From Closterium sp. Naga37s-1 (taxonomy: Eukaryota > Streptophyta > Zygnematophyceae > Desmidiales > Closteriaceae): DNA of 64,000 bases. Each line of letters starts with the position of its first letter. The first letter of the stretch is position 1. The DNA lies in assembly GCA_947471745.1 (NCBI GenBank), contig CANJKZ010000414.1, positions 86,104 to 150,103 on the forward strand, given 5' to 3'. This document shows positions 34,459 to 45,700 of this stretch, in pieces. Under the pieces are notes generated by a model. That model worked only from the letters and a program-made list of their open reading frames with translations, searched no databases and had not been told where the DNA came from. The position numbers were made by a program, and so were the translations under genes.

Positions 34459-35983
34459 CTTTACTTTGGATTGTCCTGAACCTCCTTTGCCATCGAAACA
34501 TACAAACCACTCATCCGAAGCGCGCGCAACCTGACGGATGATGCTCAGGTTTGCGTGCGCCGCGGATGAAAATGCGGGAAAGTGGATGCGGAGCTGACTT
34601 GTTGACGTCATAAACCAATCTCGCCAAGGAACCATCCTCACGGAACTCCTAACAAAACGTGCGAAGCTGCCTTGGGAACAAGCTGACGACAACTGTGCGA
34701 CCCGAACGAAAAAGCATCGCTTAGTTCGCGCGCGCCATCTATCCAGCAGTGACACGCTACAGTAGCAGGGGCAAGGAGCGGATGAAATTGCCACATCAGC
34801 AGCACATCGAATAGGGACTTCCCTTGACGACAAATTAACGAGCCACCCAATACGCTGCCAGGAGCAGCGTGCTACACTGTACTGGATGCGAATCTCTCCA
34901 CCACAGCGATGCCAAAGGAACCATCCCAAGTGGGCAGGAGATAAGAAGCTGCCTTGGGACTGTGCTGACGACAACTGAGCGACCGAAAATCACCGCTCAG
35001 TTCCGCGCCAAAATCCAGCAGTGACACGCTGGCAGGAGCAAAAAAATCTACTGCGCCAATGAAATCGATCGTCCCCAGTGGGGTCACCCCACATCAGCAT
35101 TGAATATGCACTTTGGCTGACGACAAACGAGCGACCCTTCAGTGTAAGTTGAATAGTGACACGCTGCCATAAGCAGGGTGCCATACTGTACCGTATCCGC
35201 CACATCCGCCATGCTGTATTCTCCACGCAATTGTTCTGTCTTTACACTGTTTCCCGTTCCTTCAGGAGCTCCACAGTCGGTGTGTGGTAGGTGGCGGTTC
35301 AAAGCGACGAAGTGAAGTGTTTCACTTTTATAAATATTTCTTTTCAATCTCCGTGTTTACTCGATGCACAGAATGAACTGAATGTGATACTATTGGACTC
35401 TAGCAGGTAAACCTAGGCACATGTTCGCCTGCGGATTTCTCAAGTCATTCGGATTTCCCTCTTGGTTCCGTTGAGACATTCCGCGTCAAGTTCTGAACGG
35501 AACGTTGGAGAGGTGGGAAACGGTTTGAAGCGGTGAACTGACAGAACCGCTCAAAAGCTTACAATACCGTGCTGGAACGCGGAATATCGAACAGAAAGCA
35601 AGCAGTTGCACCACGCTTGAGAAGAAAATATCAGGGGAAATAGTGACCATGGAATGCTGACATGCTTTGTGTGAGAAGAAAATATCAGAGCAGTCAGCAG
35701 CAAGGACATGGAGATAGTGTCCATACTAAGCAAGAGGAAATAGTGTTCATAGTAAGCAAGTGAAGGAATCAGTCAAGGAGTCAACGAACTCCTGAATTAC
35801 GTAACACGACAGAATTTCTCTTACGATTCACGGCCACTCAAAGGCGCTTGCCGAATCGCTCGTCGATGGTTACGCTTCTCCCGCATCGGCACTTCCGCGT
35901 TTTGTTCTTCCGCAGAAGTTACTGGTTTCTTTGGAATATCGTGTGACCATTATCGTAAAATAACGTACCTGTCGCGTTTAGCT
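34459..35983. other. Diverged tandem repeats and SPAG6 upstream region
   Basis: Between about 34600 and 35220 a unit of roughly 280 bp occurs about two and a half times. Landmarks are AAGGAACCATCC, GAAGCTGCCTTGGGA, GCTGACGACAACT and CCAGCAGTGACACGCT, at about 34625-34755 and 34914-35035, with a partial unit after 35110. Further right, TATAAATATTTC at 35329 is TATA-like and GAGAAGAAAATATCAG is repeated near 35615 and 35675. The stretch 35700-35983 should hold the SPAG6 promoter and leader, but no clear element can be named. Confidence 0.5.
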
Positions 35984-38900
35984 ATGGCGGCGGCTGCGGT
36001 GCTGCCAGCACCCACGCAGTGCAAAGCGGCTCGAGCCGTGGTGGCGGTAATGGAAGCGTACCGCGACGCGCGCGTGCAGTTCGTCATGAAAGTTGGCGAA
36101 CTCGCGGTTTCTTCTCAGGTGCACCTTAATCTCAGTGTCTCTCAGCATCCGAGCTTCGATCTGCGAATTCATGGCGTATTCATGGCGAATTTCAGGCGAA
36201 TTCATGGCGATTTCATGGCAAATTCGTGTCGAATTCATGGCGAATTCATGGTGCTGCTGGGTGAGGTTCATTCTTTGCGTGTCGCCAGCTCTATTGACTT
36301 CGAATGCGCTGTCCGCCCGCGTTTCTTCCCCGGCAGAACGCGGAGGCGCTGCTGTCGCTTGGCGCGCTGCAGCTGTTGCTGCCGCTCGCGCAGGACAGCA
36401 TGGCGTCCGTGCGATCCGCTGCGACGCTGTCGCTGGGTCGCCTGGCGAAATTGTCGCATACGTGGTCGCACCACCTCGTGCAGCGCAACGTGCTGCCGTC
36501 GCTCTGCAAAGCGCTCACGTCAGTCCTCCTCTTACTGAATCTATTCGAATGTGTTTTTAGAATTCGGGGATTTGCCCGGCCAGTTGATCTCTCTGCAAGC
36601 CTCTCACGTCAGTCCTCCTGCTTTGTCAATCGTTTCGTCACGTCACACCACGTCACGGTGCCTTGAATGTTTCATTTCCGGCGGTTCTCCTGCCACGTGC
36701 CACTCACGAGTGCGTCGCAACATGCTGGCTTCTTCATGCGAAGCACTCTCGTCGTTTCGTTCATCTTTCTCTCCCTCCAACCCCGCGACTTCCCCTCTCC
36801 TCTCCCTCCACCTCTCGTCTTCCCCTCTCCTCTCCCTCCACCTCTCGTCTTCCCCTCTCTTCTCCCTCTACCCCCAGCGGCACCAATCGCCACCACAAGC
36901 GCGCAGCAGCATATCTAGTCAAGGCCGTGTCGCGCCACGCTGGCGCTGAGCTGGCAGAGGCGGGCGTGCTGCCGTTGCTGACGGAGTGCCTTCTGGATGC
37001 CATGCTGGCGGTGCGGGAGACTGCTGCGTGCGCATTGGGCCACGTGGCGAAGCACAGCGGTGACCTGGCGATGAGAGTGGTTGAGACGGGTGCAGTGCGG
37101 TTGCTGGTGACATGCCTTCAGGTGGGGTTCACAACAGCATTGGGACCTGGTCAGCAGTAACTCATGCCCTCGTTCATGAATGACCTGCTCTTTCAAAAGG
37201 CTCATGCTTGTGCCAGACATTGCCTTTCTCATGCTCTCATTACCTCTCCACACGTCCAGCTTTCTGCCCTTTGCCCTTTCATCTCATGTCCTCAAATATA
37301 TTGTCCCCATATCCCGTGTTCCCATACCTCTCATCTCCCATATCCCATCTCCCCATGTCTCATATCCTTATACCTCATGGCAGGACGAGGCTGTAGCGCG
37401 GATAGCCCTCTCAGTGCTGAGTGACGTGGCACGCCACTCGCTGCTGCATGCTACAGCCGTGGCCGATGCGGGCGGCATTACCGCCGCCGTCTCTCTGTTG
37501 GGATCACCTGACGTCAAGACAAGGCGTCAGGTGCTGTTCTCATATGCCTGTTGTTTTGAACGACTCGAACCTCGTCCCATGTATCCCATTGCCCACTCCC
37601 CGAACCCCTCTGTGATCACGGCTCCTTCTGTTCTGCACCACCACGCTTGCACCTTCCTTCCTTCTAACCCTGCACGTGCCCTTCACTTCTCTCTGTGCGC
37701 GACGTTTGCTCCTGCCCTCTTCTACACAAACGCTTAACTTTTGCATCTCCACGCACCCTTCTGCAGCTTTTTTAACCGCTCTGCACCCTTGTGCCCCTTT
37801 CTGCTTCCCCTGTCTCCCACCCATCTGCACCCCTCTGCACCCCTTACAGGTCTGCGTCTGCCTTTCTACCATCGCCAGGCACTCTGAATCCCTCGCCCTG
37901 GTAAGCACTGCTCCTAACTTCCAAACCGTTCTGAACCGCCCTGAACTGCTCTCAGTCCCTCGCCCTGGTAAGCACTGCTCCTAACTTCGCAAGCCGTTCT
38001 GAAACTTCCAGAACGTTCTGAACCGCTCTAAGCCGTTAACCTTGGTACAGCATAGCCTCCTGTCTTCCGGCACGACTCGTTCCCCTTACTCATTCCAACC
38101 CTTCTCTACCCACCCGTCTCCCCCAATCCCTCTTTCCCCTCCCCCCCTCTTCCCATCCCCCTCTCCCGTTCCTCCTGTCCACTTTCCCCTCTGTCCTTAA
38201 AATACCCCGCAGCAAGTGTTGGACCAACCAGGAGCATCTCGCCTGCTGCTCTGCCTGCACGACTCATCCCCTTCCCTGCGGGCGTCAGCAGCAGCGGCGG
38301 TGAGGGAGGTGGCGAGGCAGGGACCGGCAGCAGCAGGCCGGCTGGTGGGCATGGGGGGCATTGGGCCGCTGCTGGATGCTGTAGGCACGTGGAGGGACGA
38401 AGGGGAGGGGGAGGGCATGACCAAAGGCTCCGCCAAGGTTTCAGGTCAGTGACTTCAGGCCAAAGGCTTGCGCTTCCCTTGTGTTCTCTCTGGAATCTCT
38501 TTGCACTCTCCCTAGGGGCATCAGCAGCAGCGACGGAGAGGAAAGGGCAGCAGCAGGCAGGCTGGTGGGCATGGGGGGCATCGGGCCGCTGCTGGATGCT
38601 GTGGGCACGTGGAGGGATGCAGGGGAAGGGGAGGGAGCAGGGGAGGGGAAGGGGATGACGAGAGGCTCTGGTAAAGTTTCAGGTCGGTAACTGATGTTTT
38701 TTTTTAATCCCTTTTTGTGGCCTCTTTTCGATCTGTTTGTGGTTGTCCTGTTCCATCTCCTTTATGTCCTGTTTGTGCAATGCTGCGACCGACCGTCATG
38801 TTGCTTTCTTCCTTTGTCACGCATTGCCTTTAGACCCTCCATGCACTTTCTCGCAGAAGGCACTCACTCGCACAATCCAATTTCCAGCCACACACACACT

Positions 38901-41215
38901 CACATACCCCTCCTCATTCCCCACCCACCACCATACCACTCCCCTCCATCTCCCAGTGGTGGTGGCCCTCGGCTTCCTCGCAGCTTCCTCCCCCGATGCA
39001 GCGCTGGCAGTGGTGGCATCGGACGGCATATCCCCGCTGCAGGATCTCATAGTGGAGGGCGACGCTGACGTCACCCTCAAAGGGGCCTGCGCGTGGGCGC
39101 TCTCCCAGATGGCTTCCCATGGGTGAGCGTGGGTGAGGACGAGTGGGGATGGGTGAGGATGGTGAGGATGGGTGAGGATGCATAGGGAGGGGTAAGGTTC
39201 GGTTCATGTTGGATAGGGGTATGTTACTGGCAGATTTATGTAACACGTGGTCATAGCATCCAACAATGTGCTTTCGTGATCCTTTCTTCTCTTGCACTTT
39301 CTACCTTTCTGCTCTGTTCCCTTGGCACATGCCAGTCCCAGCCATGCCAATCCCGTGGCAGGCAGTGGGGTGCGGGCTGCCATAGTAACAGCATCCACAG
39401 GTTAATGACATTGTTCTTTCTCTTCCCTTTCACTCCCTACCCATATTCTCTGTCTCCTTCACACGTGCCAGTCCCAACCATGCCAATCCCGTGGCAGGCA
39501 GTGGGGTGCGGGCTGCCATAGTAACAGCATCCACAGGTTAATGACATTGTTCTTTCTCTTCCCTTTCACTCCCTACCCATATTCTCTGTCTCCTTCACAC
39601 GTGCCAGTCCCAACCATGCCAATCCCGTGGCAGGCAGTGGGGTGCGGGCTGCCATAGTAACAGCATCCACAGGTTAATGACATTGTTCTTTCTCTTCCCT
39701 TTCACTCCCTACCCATATTCTCTGTCTCCTTCACACGTGCCAGTCCCAGCCATGCCAATCCCGTGGCAGGCAGTGGGGTGCGGGCTGCCATAGTAACAGC
39801 ATCCACAGGTTAATGACATTGTTCTTTCTCTTCCCTTTCACTCCCTACCCATATTCTCTGTCTCCTTCACACATGTCAGTCCCAGCCACGCCAAGGCCGT
39901 GGCAGACAGTGGGGTGTTGATCGACATGGTAACAGCAGCCACCGTTCACCTCCCTGCTCCCGAACCTGTTGCCGGGCCTGCCGCTGCTGCTATGGCGGAT
40001 GGTGCGGAGGCTCGGAAGCGCTTGGTGCAGGCAGTGAAGGATGTGGTGGTTCGGGTGAATGACATCGAAGCGCTTGATGCGCTGCTGCAGGTACATCGCA
40101 GCTGCTTCAGCTCATTGCAAGAGGTGATGCTTTTTTTGTTGACTCGAAAATCACCCCAAGCTCCTGATGCACTGCTGCAGGTACATTGCTATATTGCAAG
40201 CACACACCTTCTCTGTCCTTCTCCACATGCTTTCATCCTCCAATGTTGCATCCACTTACCATTCACCTCACGCTTCCCACTACTTCCAAGTGTCCCCTCC
40301 CCACATTCCATTCTCTGCCCCGTGTCCTTCCTCTTCTCCCTTCCCCTTTTCTCCTCCCCTCCCCTCTCCCCCCTCCCCTCCTCCGCTGCTCCCATACAGT
40401 GGACTAAGCTGCCGGACGGCATACTGGAGTCTGTCCTGCATCGCATGTCTGTAGTGCTCGCTAAAGACAATGCCTGCCGCCCAGCCTTCCTCGCGTCGAA
40501 CGGCTTCACTCGTCTGCAGCGCCTGCTACAGCTGGCAGAGGCAAAAAGAGCCGCTGCTGCTGCCGACGCCGCTGCAAACGCAGCTACCGCCGCCGCTGCT
40601 GCTGACAGTGCTAATGCAGAGAGCCCAGGAGACCGGGCGGCAAAGGTGACCCGATTTGATCCTGCCTCAGTGCGTTGCATAGAGGGCGGCGTGGATTGGG
40701 ACCTAGTGGAGGACCACGTGTCATCTATCAACTCTCTCTTCCCCTTTGAAGTCTCCCGTTTCTACTCAGCAGACTACCAGCAGCACCTCCTACAGAAGCT
40801 CTCAGACAGCGTCAAGCCGGAGTGGGCTGCGATAGCTACGGCCGCTGCTAGCCCCCGAGCCATGTCGATCAAGGCTCGGGAAGGCAGGTTCGTGAGGGGC
40901 GGGAGGAGGCCGGTTGATGTGGAGGAGGTGGGGAGAGGCGGGTGGGAGGCTCCTGATTTGGGACCAGTGATGGAGGAGGAAGGGGAGGGGGAGGAGGACG
41001 GGGGAGAAGAAGAGGAGGGTGGGGAGGAGGTGGAGGGGGAGATGGGGGAAGGAGGAACGGGCGGGGAGGGTGAGAGTGATGGGGAGGGGGGGTGGGGGGG
41101 TGATGGGGATGGAGGGGTGCAGCTGATGCAGGTGCGAGTGGGGAGGAGCGGAGTGGAGCGGATAGAAGCAGGGAGGGAGGAAGCTGGAGGTGGAACAAGA
41201 GAAATGGGAGGATGA
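35984..41215 (+). CDS. SPAG6: SPAG6/PF16 central-pair armadillo protein
   Basis: Nine exons: 35984-36118, 36337-36518, 36878-37121, 37384-37530, 37850-37900, 38213-38444, 38957-39122, 39880-40090, 40400-41215. All introns are GT-AG and the phases agree, giving 727 residues. The protein matches SPAG6 along its length: the N-terminal EAYRDARVQFVMKVGELA helix, then armadillo repeats to about residue 430 (for example AAATLSLGRLAKLS-like, RAAAYLVKAVSRHAG, ARIALSVLSDVARHS, LKGACAWALSQMASHG) and the C-terminal module INSLFPFEVSRFYSADYQQ. PF16/SPAG6 binds the C1 microtubule of the ciliary central pair and is needed for beating. After about residue 646 there is an acidic glutamate/glycine tail not typical of the family. 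The ATG was chosen because its exon matches other SPAG6 N-termini and the upstream bases match the pseudogene copy. Confidence 0.92.
38516..38682 (+). repeat. Downstream partial copy of SPAG6 exon 6
   Basis: This repeats the 3' half of exon 6 from GCATCAGCAGCAGCG to the donor TTTCAGGTCGG, with its own acceptor CCCTAG at 38510-38515. Its 167-base length would shift the frame if spliced in, and small changes put it in another frame, so it is probably intronic debris. Confidence 0.75.
39333..39876 (+). repeat. 136-bp tandem array before SPAG6 exon 8
   Basis: Four units start at 39333, 39469, 39605 and 39741, and the real acceptor CAG is at 39877, exactly 136 bp on. Each unit contains a pyrimidine tract, CAG and about 65 bases resembling the 5' end of exon 8, followed by a donor-like ACAGGTTAATG. 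The units are nearly identical to each other but about 15 per cent different from the real exon. Confidence 0.9.
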
Positions 41216-41965
41216 GGGGAGGGGAAAGGAGGGGTGACTGAAGGGGAGGGAAGAGGGATGGAGGGGGGTGGTTCTAGTGTGCAGAAACACCAGAGTATGC
41301 TGACCAATGAAGAGGGGAGTGGGGCGGGTAAAGAGAAGAGGGACAATGCAGCAGTGGAAGTAGTGACGGGCAGCACTCCACATGAGGTGGGGGGTGGTGG
41401 TGGTGGCGTGGAGCATACGGGGGTGGAGGATTGTGGGTCTCGGGTGCAGAAACACCACAGTGTGTTGACCAGTGATGAGGGGTGTGGGGCTGGTGAGGAG
41501 AGAAGAGCCGATGCAGCAATGAATGTAGGGAAGGGCAGCACTCGGCATGAGGTGGTGGATGGTGGTGGTGAAGTGGTGGAGCGTGTGGGGATGGAAGATG
41601 GTGAAGGGGTGCTGAAGGATGGTGGTAGCGGGGAGGCGAAGGACGGAAATGGGGGAATGCTGCTGAAGGATGGGAATGAGGGGATGACAGGTGGAAATGG
41701 GCGGACGACTTATGGAAATGGGGAAACGGAGGATGGCAATGGGGGGAATGAAGGATGGAATTGGGGGAATGAAGGATAAATATGAGGAAACGAAGGATGG
41801 AACTGGTGGATAGAAGGACAGTCAAGTAGGGTGGAAATAACGGGATGAAGGATGGTAATGGGGGGATAAAGGATGAGAATGAGGGGATGAAGGATCAGAA
41901 TGAGGGGATCAAGGATGGGAATGAGGCAGAGGTTAGGTGTTGCGAAGCAGATAAAGGAACTGGCA
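41216..41965 (+). other. G-rich region with open frame after SPAG6
   Basis: From 41234 to 41779 an open stretch of 181 codons lies in the same frame as SPAG6 exon 9, separated by the TGA at 41213 only. It contains a tandem duplication of about 168 bp (QKHQSMLTNEEGSGAG and QKHHSVLTSDEGCGAG) and then GGATGG-AATGGGGG minisatellite-like units to about 41920. It may be 3' untranslated sequence or a lost C-terminal extension. Confidence 0.45.
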
Positions 41966-42751
41966 CATGTTAAATCTCATTGAAATAGAGCTGCTTGGTT
42001 GGCTTGAACTAGTGATATGAATATATACACCCTGTTTGCTCATTCAATTCACTGTTTGCCAACAGTCAAGCCCAACGAATACGAATTTCCGTTTCCCTGC
42101 CTTTATGAGGCGGTTATCGTCGGCCCTTCGCGCCTGTGATCCTGACTGGATCTTCTCGGTCTACGTGGGCGCATATTTATTGCGCCCGGGCGGACCGGCG
42201 TGGGGATACCAGTGGGGGGATAGGCATGGAGCCACTATGCCATCACAGCCTCGCTGCCCTGAACTCTCGATTTCCCCTCGATCGAGCGGTCGTCGTTGTC
42301 GCAAACAAAGCTGCTGTATTTCGCGAATGCACCTTGCCGATCTGCGATTTCGCGAAACTCGTGTGAAGCACAGTATATTCTTTCGCCAAGTTATTTTGTG
42401 CGCCACTTTCGCCATTCCTATCTTCTTCTATCCCACTCTCTCCCTCTGCACTACCCACCCCACCACTTACCTGCCTGATAAAATCTAGGGTCTGAGCTGG
42501 CAGGCGTTCATAAGAAGCGCCTGTTTCTGACGCTAATTTTCTAAGAGCGTTCTTTCTTGTAGTCGCGTGCTCCATACCCGCGACTTCCGCTACAATGCGC
42601 GGGTTTACGGGGTTGGCGCTACGATATTTCCGAGTTTGATGCGTTCGCTGGCCTTAGGGTTAGCGACCTTTTCTAGTATCCCGAAACTCGATTCTCAGTA
42701 TCCACGTTGAAGCGTCAAAAAGGGATCTTTTCGCGTCTATTAGGGTTAGCG
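41966..42751. other. Intergenic region with B55 upstream sequence
   Basis: No gene recognised. ATATGAATATATACACC at 42015-42031 is AT-rich and TATA-like but far from the B55 start. The B55 leader probably starts within 42550-42751; no clear core promoter is visible. Confidence 0.35.
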
Positions 42752-45700
42752 ATGTCGACCGGCGAAGCGGAGGTTGCCGGAGAGGCGGCCGCATCACCAG
42801 CGCCTCCTCCTCTTGAATGGAAATTCGGTCAGGTTTTCGGCGAACGGGCTGCTGGAGAGGAAGTTCAGGATGGTGAGTTCGAGGACTTACTAGACCTTAC
42901 AGATTTGGTTTATAGGATACGCAGTTAACGGTGCAGAGAAGCTCGTTGAAATACGTCCTTAGCACATATTCTGGCGATATTATCCGTGTATTTTGTTTTA
43001 CGAATCGGGGTCGCTGCTCTCATGTCGCGAAGCCAGAATGCCATGGAATAGCAAACCGTTAGTCGCATTGCTCGGCTGACTTCGAGCTTGGAGCGCTATA
43101 GCGTAAATGGCACGTTACGTCCTTCCGACCGTTGGCGACACTTAATGGGTTGATTTACGCATTAGCAGCGGAATGCGCAGTGCTGACAACTGTAACAATC
43201 GCAGAAACGGCTGATTTTCAAGGCGCGTGGAAAATCGTCCGATGTAGACATTAGATGGCGGAATGTGCGGTTCTGACAACGATGGCATTCGCAGCGATCG
43301 CAAGACTGAATGTCAAATGCAAACTTCATACAGTGCAAACCATAATTTCCTAGTTTTTGAAGTATTCATGTCAACGCTAGTCGACCAGTCTATTTTCACT
43401 AACGGCCTGAAGCCGCTATTTCGATTACATACTCTCTCATCCCTAGTCGATAGTCTTCCTGATCTTAACAAGATTGCTGACATTGTGATGAAGGGCAGGT
43501 CTTTCGAAAACTTTCCGTGCACTAAGCTCATTTATCTGTTGTGGTGTGCGGTTCCGTGCGGTTCTGTGGTTCGGTGCAGTGGACATTATATCGGCGATTG
43601 AGTTCGATCGTAGCGGCGAGCACCTGGCGACGGGCGACAGAGGCGGGCGAGTGGTGCTGTTTGACCGCATTGACCTGCGCGACGTGAGTCCCTATTTTCG
43701 AAGCCCGCATTATTTCTGGAATGGCATGACGTCGGTACTATTTGCATGATGTGTCGTCTGTATGCTGCGTCTCTGCACGACGTCAAGCTTTAAGCGGCGT
43801 GGCTTGAGTCCACATTGACCTGCATGGATTTATTCAGCATGATCCTAAATGATCAGTAATATTAGCGTCGACCTTACTATCCACTTTAAACCAGAACACA
43901 CCCGCTGCTTTTCAGCGCTTTCGTCTGTATGCTGCGTCCTCACCCATTGATATTTCCGCTTGTCATGAAAGAAATAAGAATAAAAAAAGGGATTAATGCA
44001 CGCGGAGACGCAATGAGACGCAATGAAGACGCCTTATTAGTCGTCGTATCCACTCTTCCCTTGCTCACCTCTACTCACTCCTACTCACTCTTGTTCACTC
44101 CCTTTCACGACTGCTCACGCCTTCCCACCGTATCCCATCCCTTCCCATGCGCGCGTCCCATGGGTGCCATCAGGCGCGGGGTCGGCGGGAGATGGAAGCG
44201 AGCGACTACCCCCCCGCTGCGCACCAGCAGATCGACTACCGCTACTCCACCGAGTTCCAGAGCCACGAGCCTGAGGTGCGTGGCTTCTGTATGGGAGGAC
44301 AGGGGAATGTGCACAGATAGGGAGGGAGGGTGCTAGTGTGAATCGCGCTCTTTTGGTAGCCTGCATCTGCTGGTCAAGCTGTTGGACGGGTAGCCTACCC
44401 AGCAGATCGACTACCGCTACTCCACCGAGTTCCAGAGCCACGAGCCTGAGGTACGGGTTGGCGCCATATGCGGGAGTGGGAGGCACGGCAGCCGTGTGCA
44501 GTAGGGGAGCAGGGAGGTGGGTGCGGAGAGTTGGATGGAATGGGACGCGCTTGGTAGCTGCTAGGGTGGTAGCCTAACCTGCAGATTGAGAAAAGCCAAT
44601 CCACTCAGATGCAGAGCTGCGAGCCGGAGCTATCGCTAGGGCGGGATGTGCGGGAGTGGGACGGGGGAACGGGCACGGATGCAAGGGGTGAGGGTGTAAG
44701 TCGCGTCTTTGGCGGGTTGGTATGCAGCGCGCCAGCAGATCGAGTACCGCTGATGCTGATGCTCGGACTTGCAGAGCAACAAGCCCGAGGTACGGCTGCT
44801 GTATGCAGGATGGGGCCTGGAAAAGGATCAGGAAGGGGATCGATAGGCATGGAACAGCCAACTATGTGGCACGAAATGGTGGATGAACACATTTATCAGC
44901 CGATCATCACGAGCGCCCCTGAGTTTTCGAGCCACGAGTTACACGCGTGAAGCTTGCAATGCTGTGCGCTGGTGATAGGTCCACCTTAGCTCAAGCTGCT
45001 AGAGATAGAGAGGAGGAGGTAAACGCTCCCCAGTCGGGCACCCCAACGTGCCATTATACTTCTCCTGACCGCACTTCACCCCTCTTGCTCCTCTCCACTT
45101 CCAACCCCTCCCATCTTTCCTCCCTCTCTCCCATCGCTCCCTCTCCACCTCTCTCTCCGTCCCCCTTTCGCACCTGTTTGACTACCTCAAGTCGCTGGAA
45201 ATCGAGGAGAAGATCAACAAGATCCAGTGGGTGAACTCGTCCCTAGGGAGGTCCTCATTCTGAGAACGCTAAAAGAACTATCCCTCTCTTTCCGTCTCTC
45301 CCTCCCCTCCAGTTCGACTACCTCAAGTCGCTGGAGATAGAGGAGAAGATCAACAAGATCCGGTGGGTGAACTCGTCGCAGGGCGCTCTGTACCTGCTAT
45401 CCACCAACGACAAGACCATCAAGCTCTGGCGCGTCACCCAGCTTTTCTTCCATCCCTCGCCTCCCCTCTTCCCCCACCCCCTCCCCTCTTCCCCCACCCC
45501 CTCCCCTCTTCCCCTCCCCCCCCTCCCCTCGTCCCTCCCCTCCCCCTCCTTTCCTCCTCCCCTCTTCTCCCCTCCTCCCCTCCCTGCCAGTTCGACTACC
45601 TGAAATCGCTGGAGATAGAGGAGAAGATAAACAAGATCCGGTGGGTGAACTCCTCCCAGGGCGCGCTGTACGTGCTCTCCACCAATGACAAGACCATCAA

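Noticed and set aside
40774-41548. Minus-strand proline/serine frames opposite SPAG6 exon 9
   Set aside because: Antisense of the acidic tail; exon 9 joins in phase with the other SPAG6 exons.
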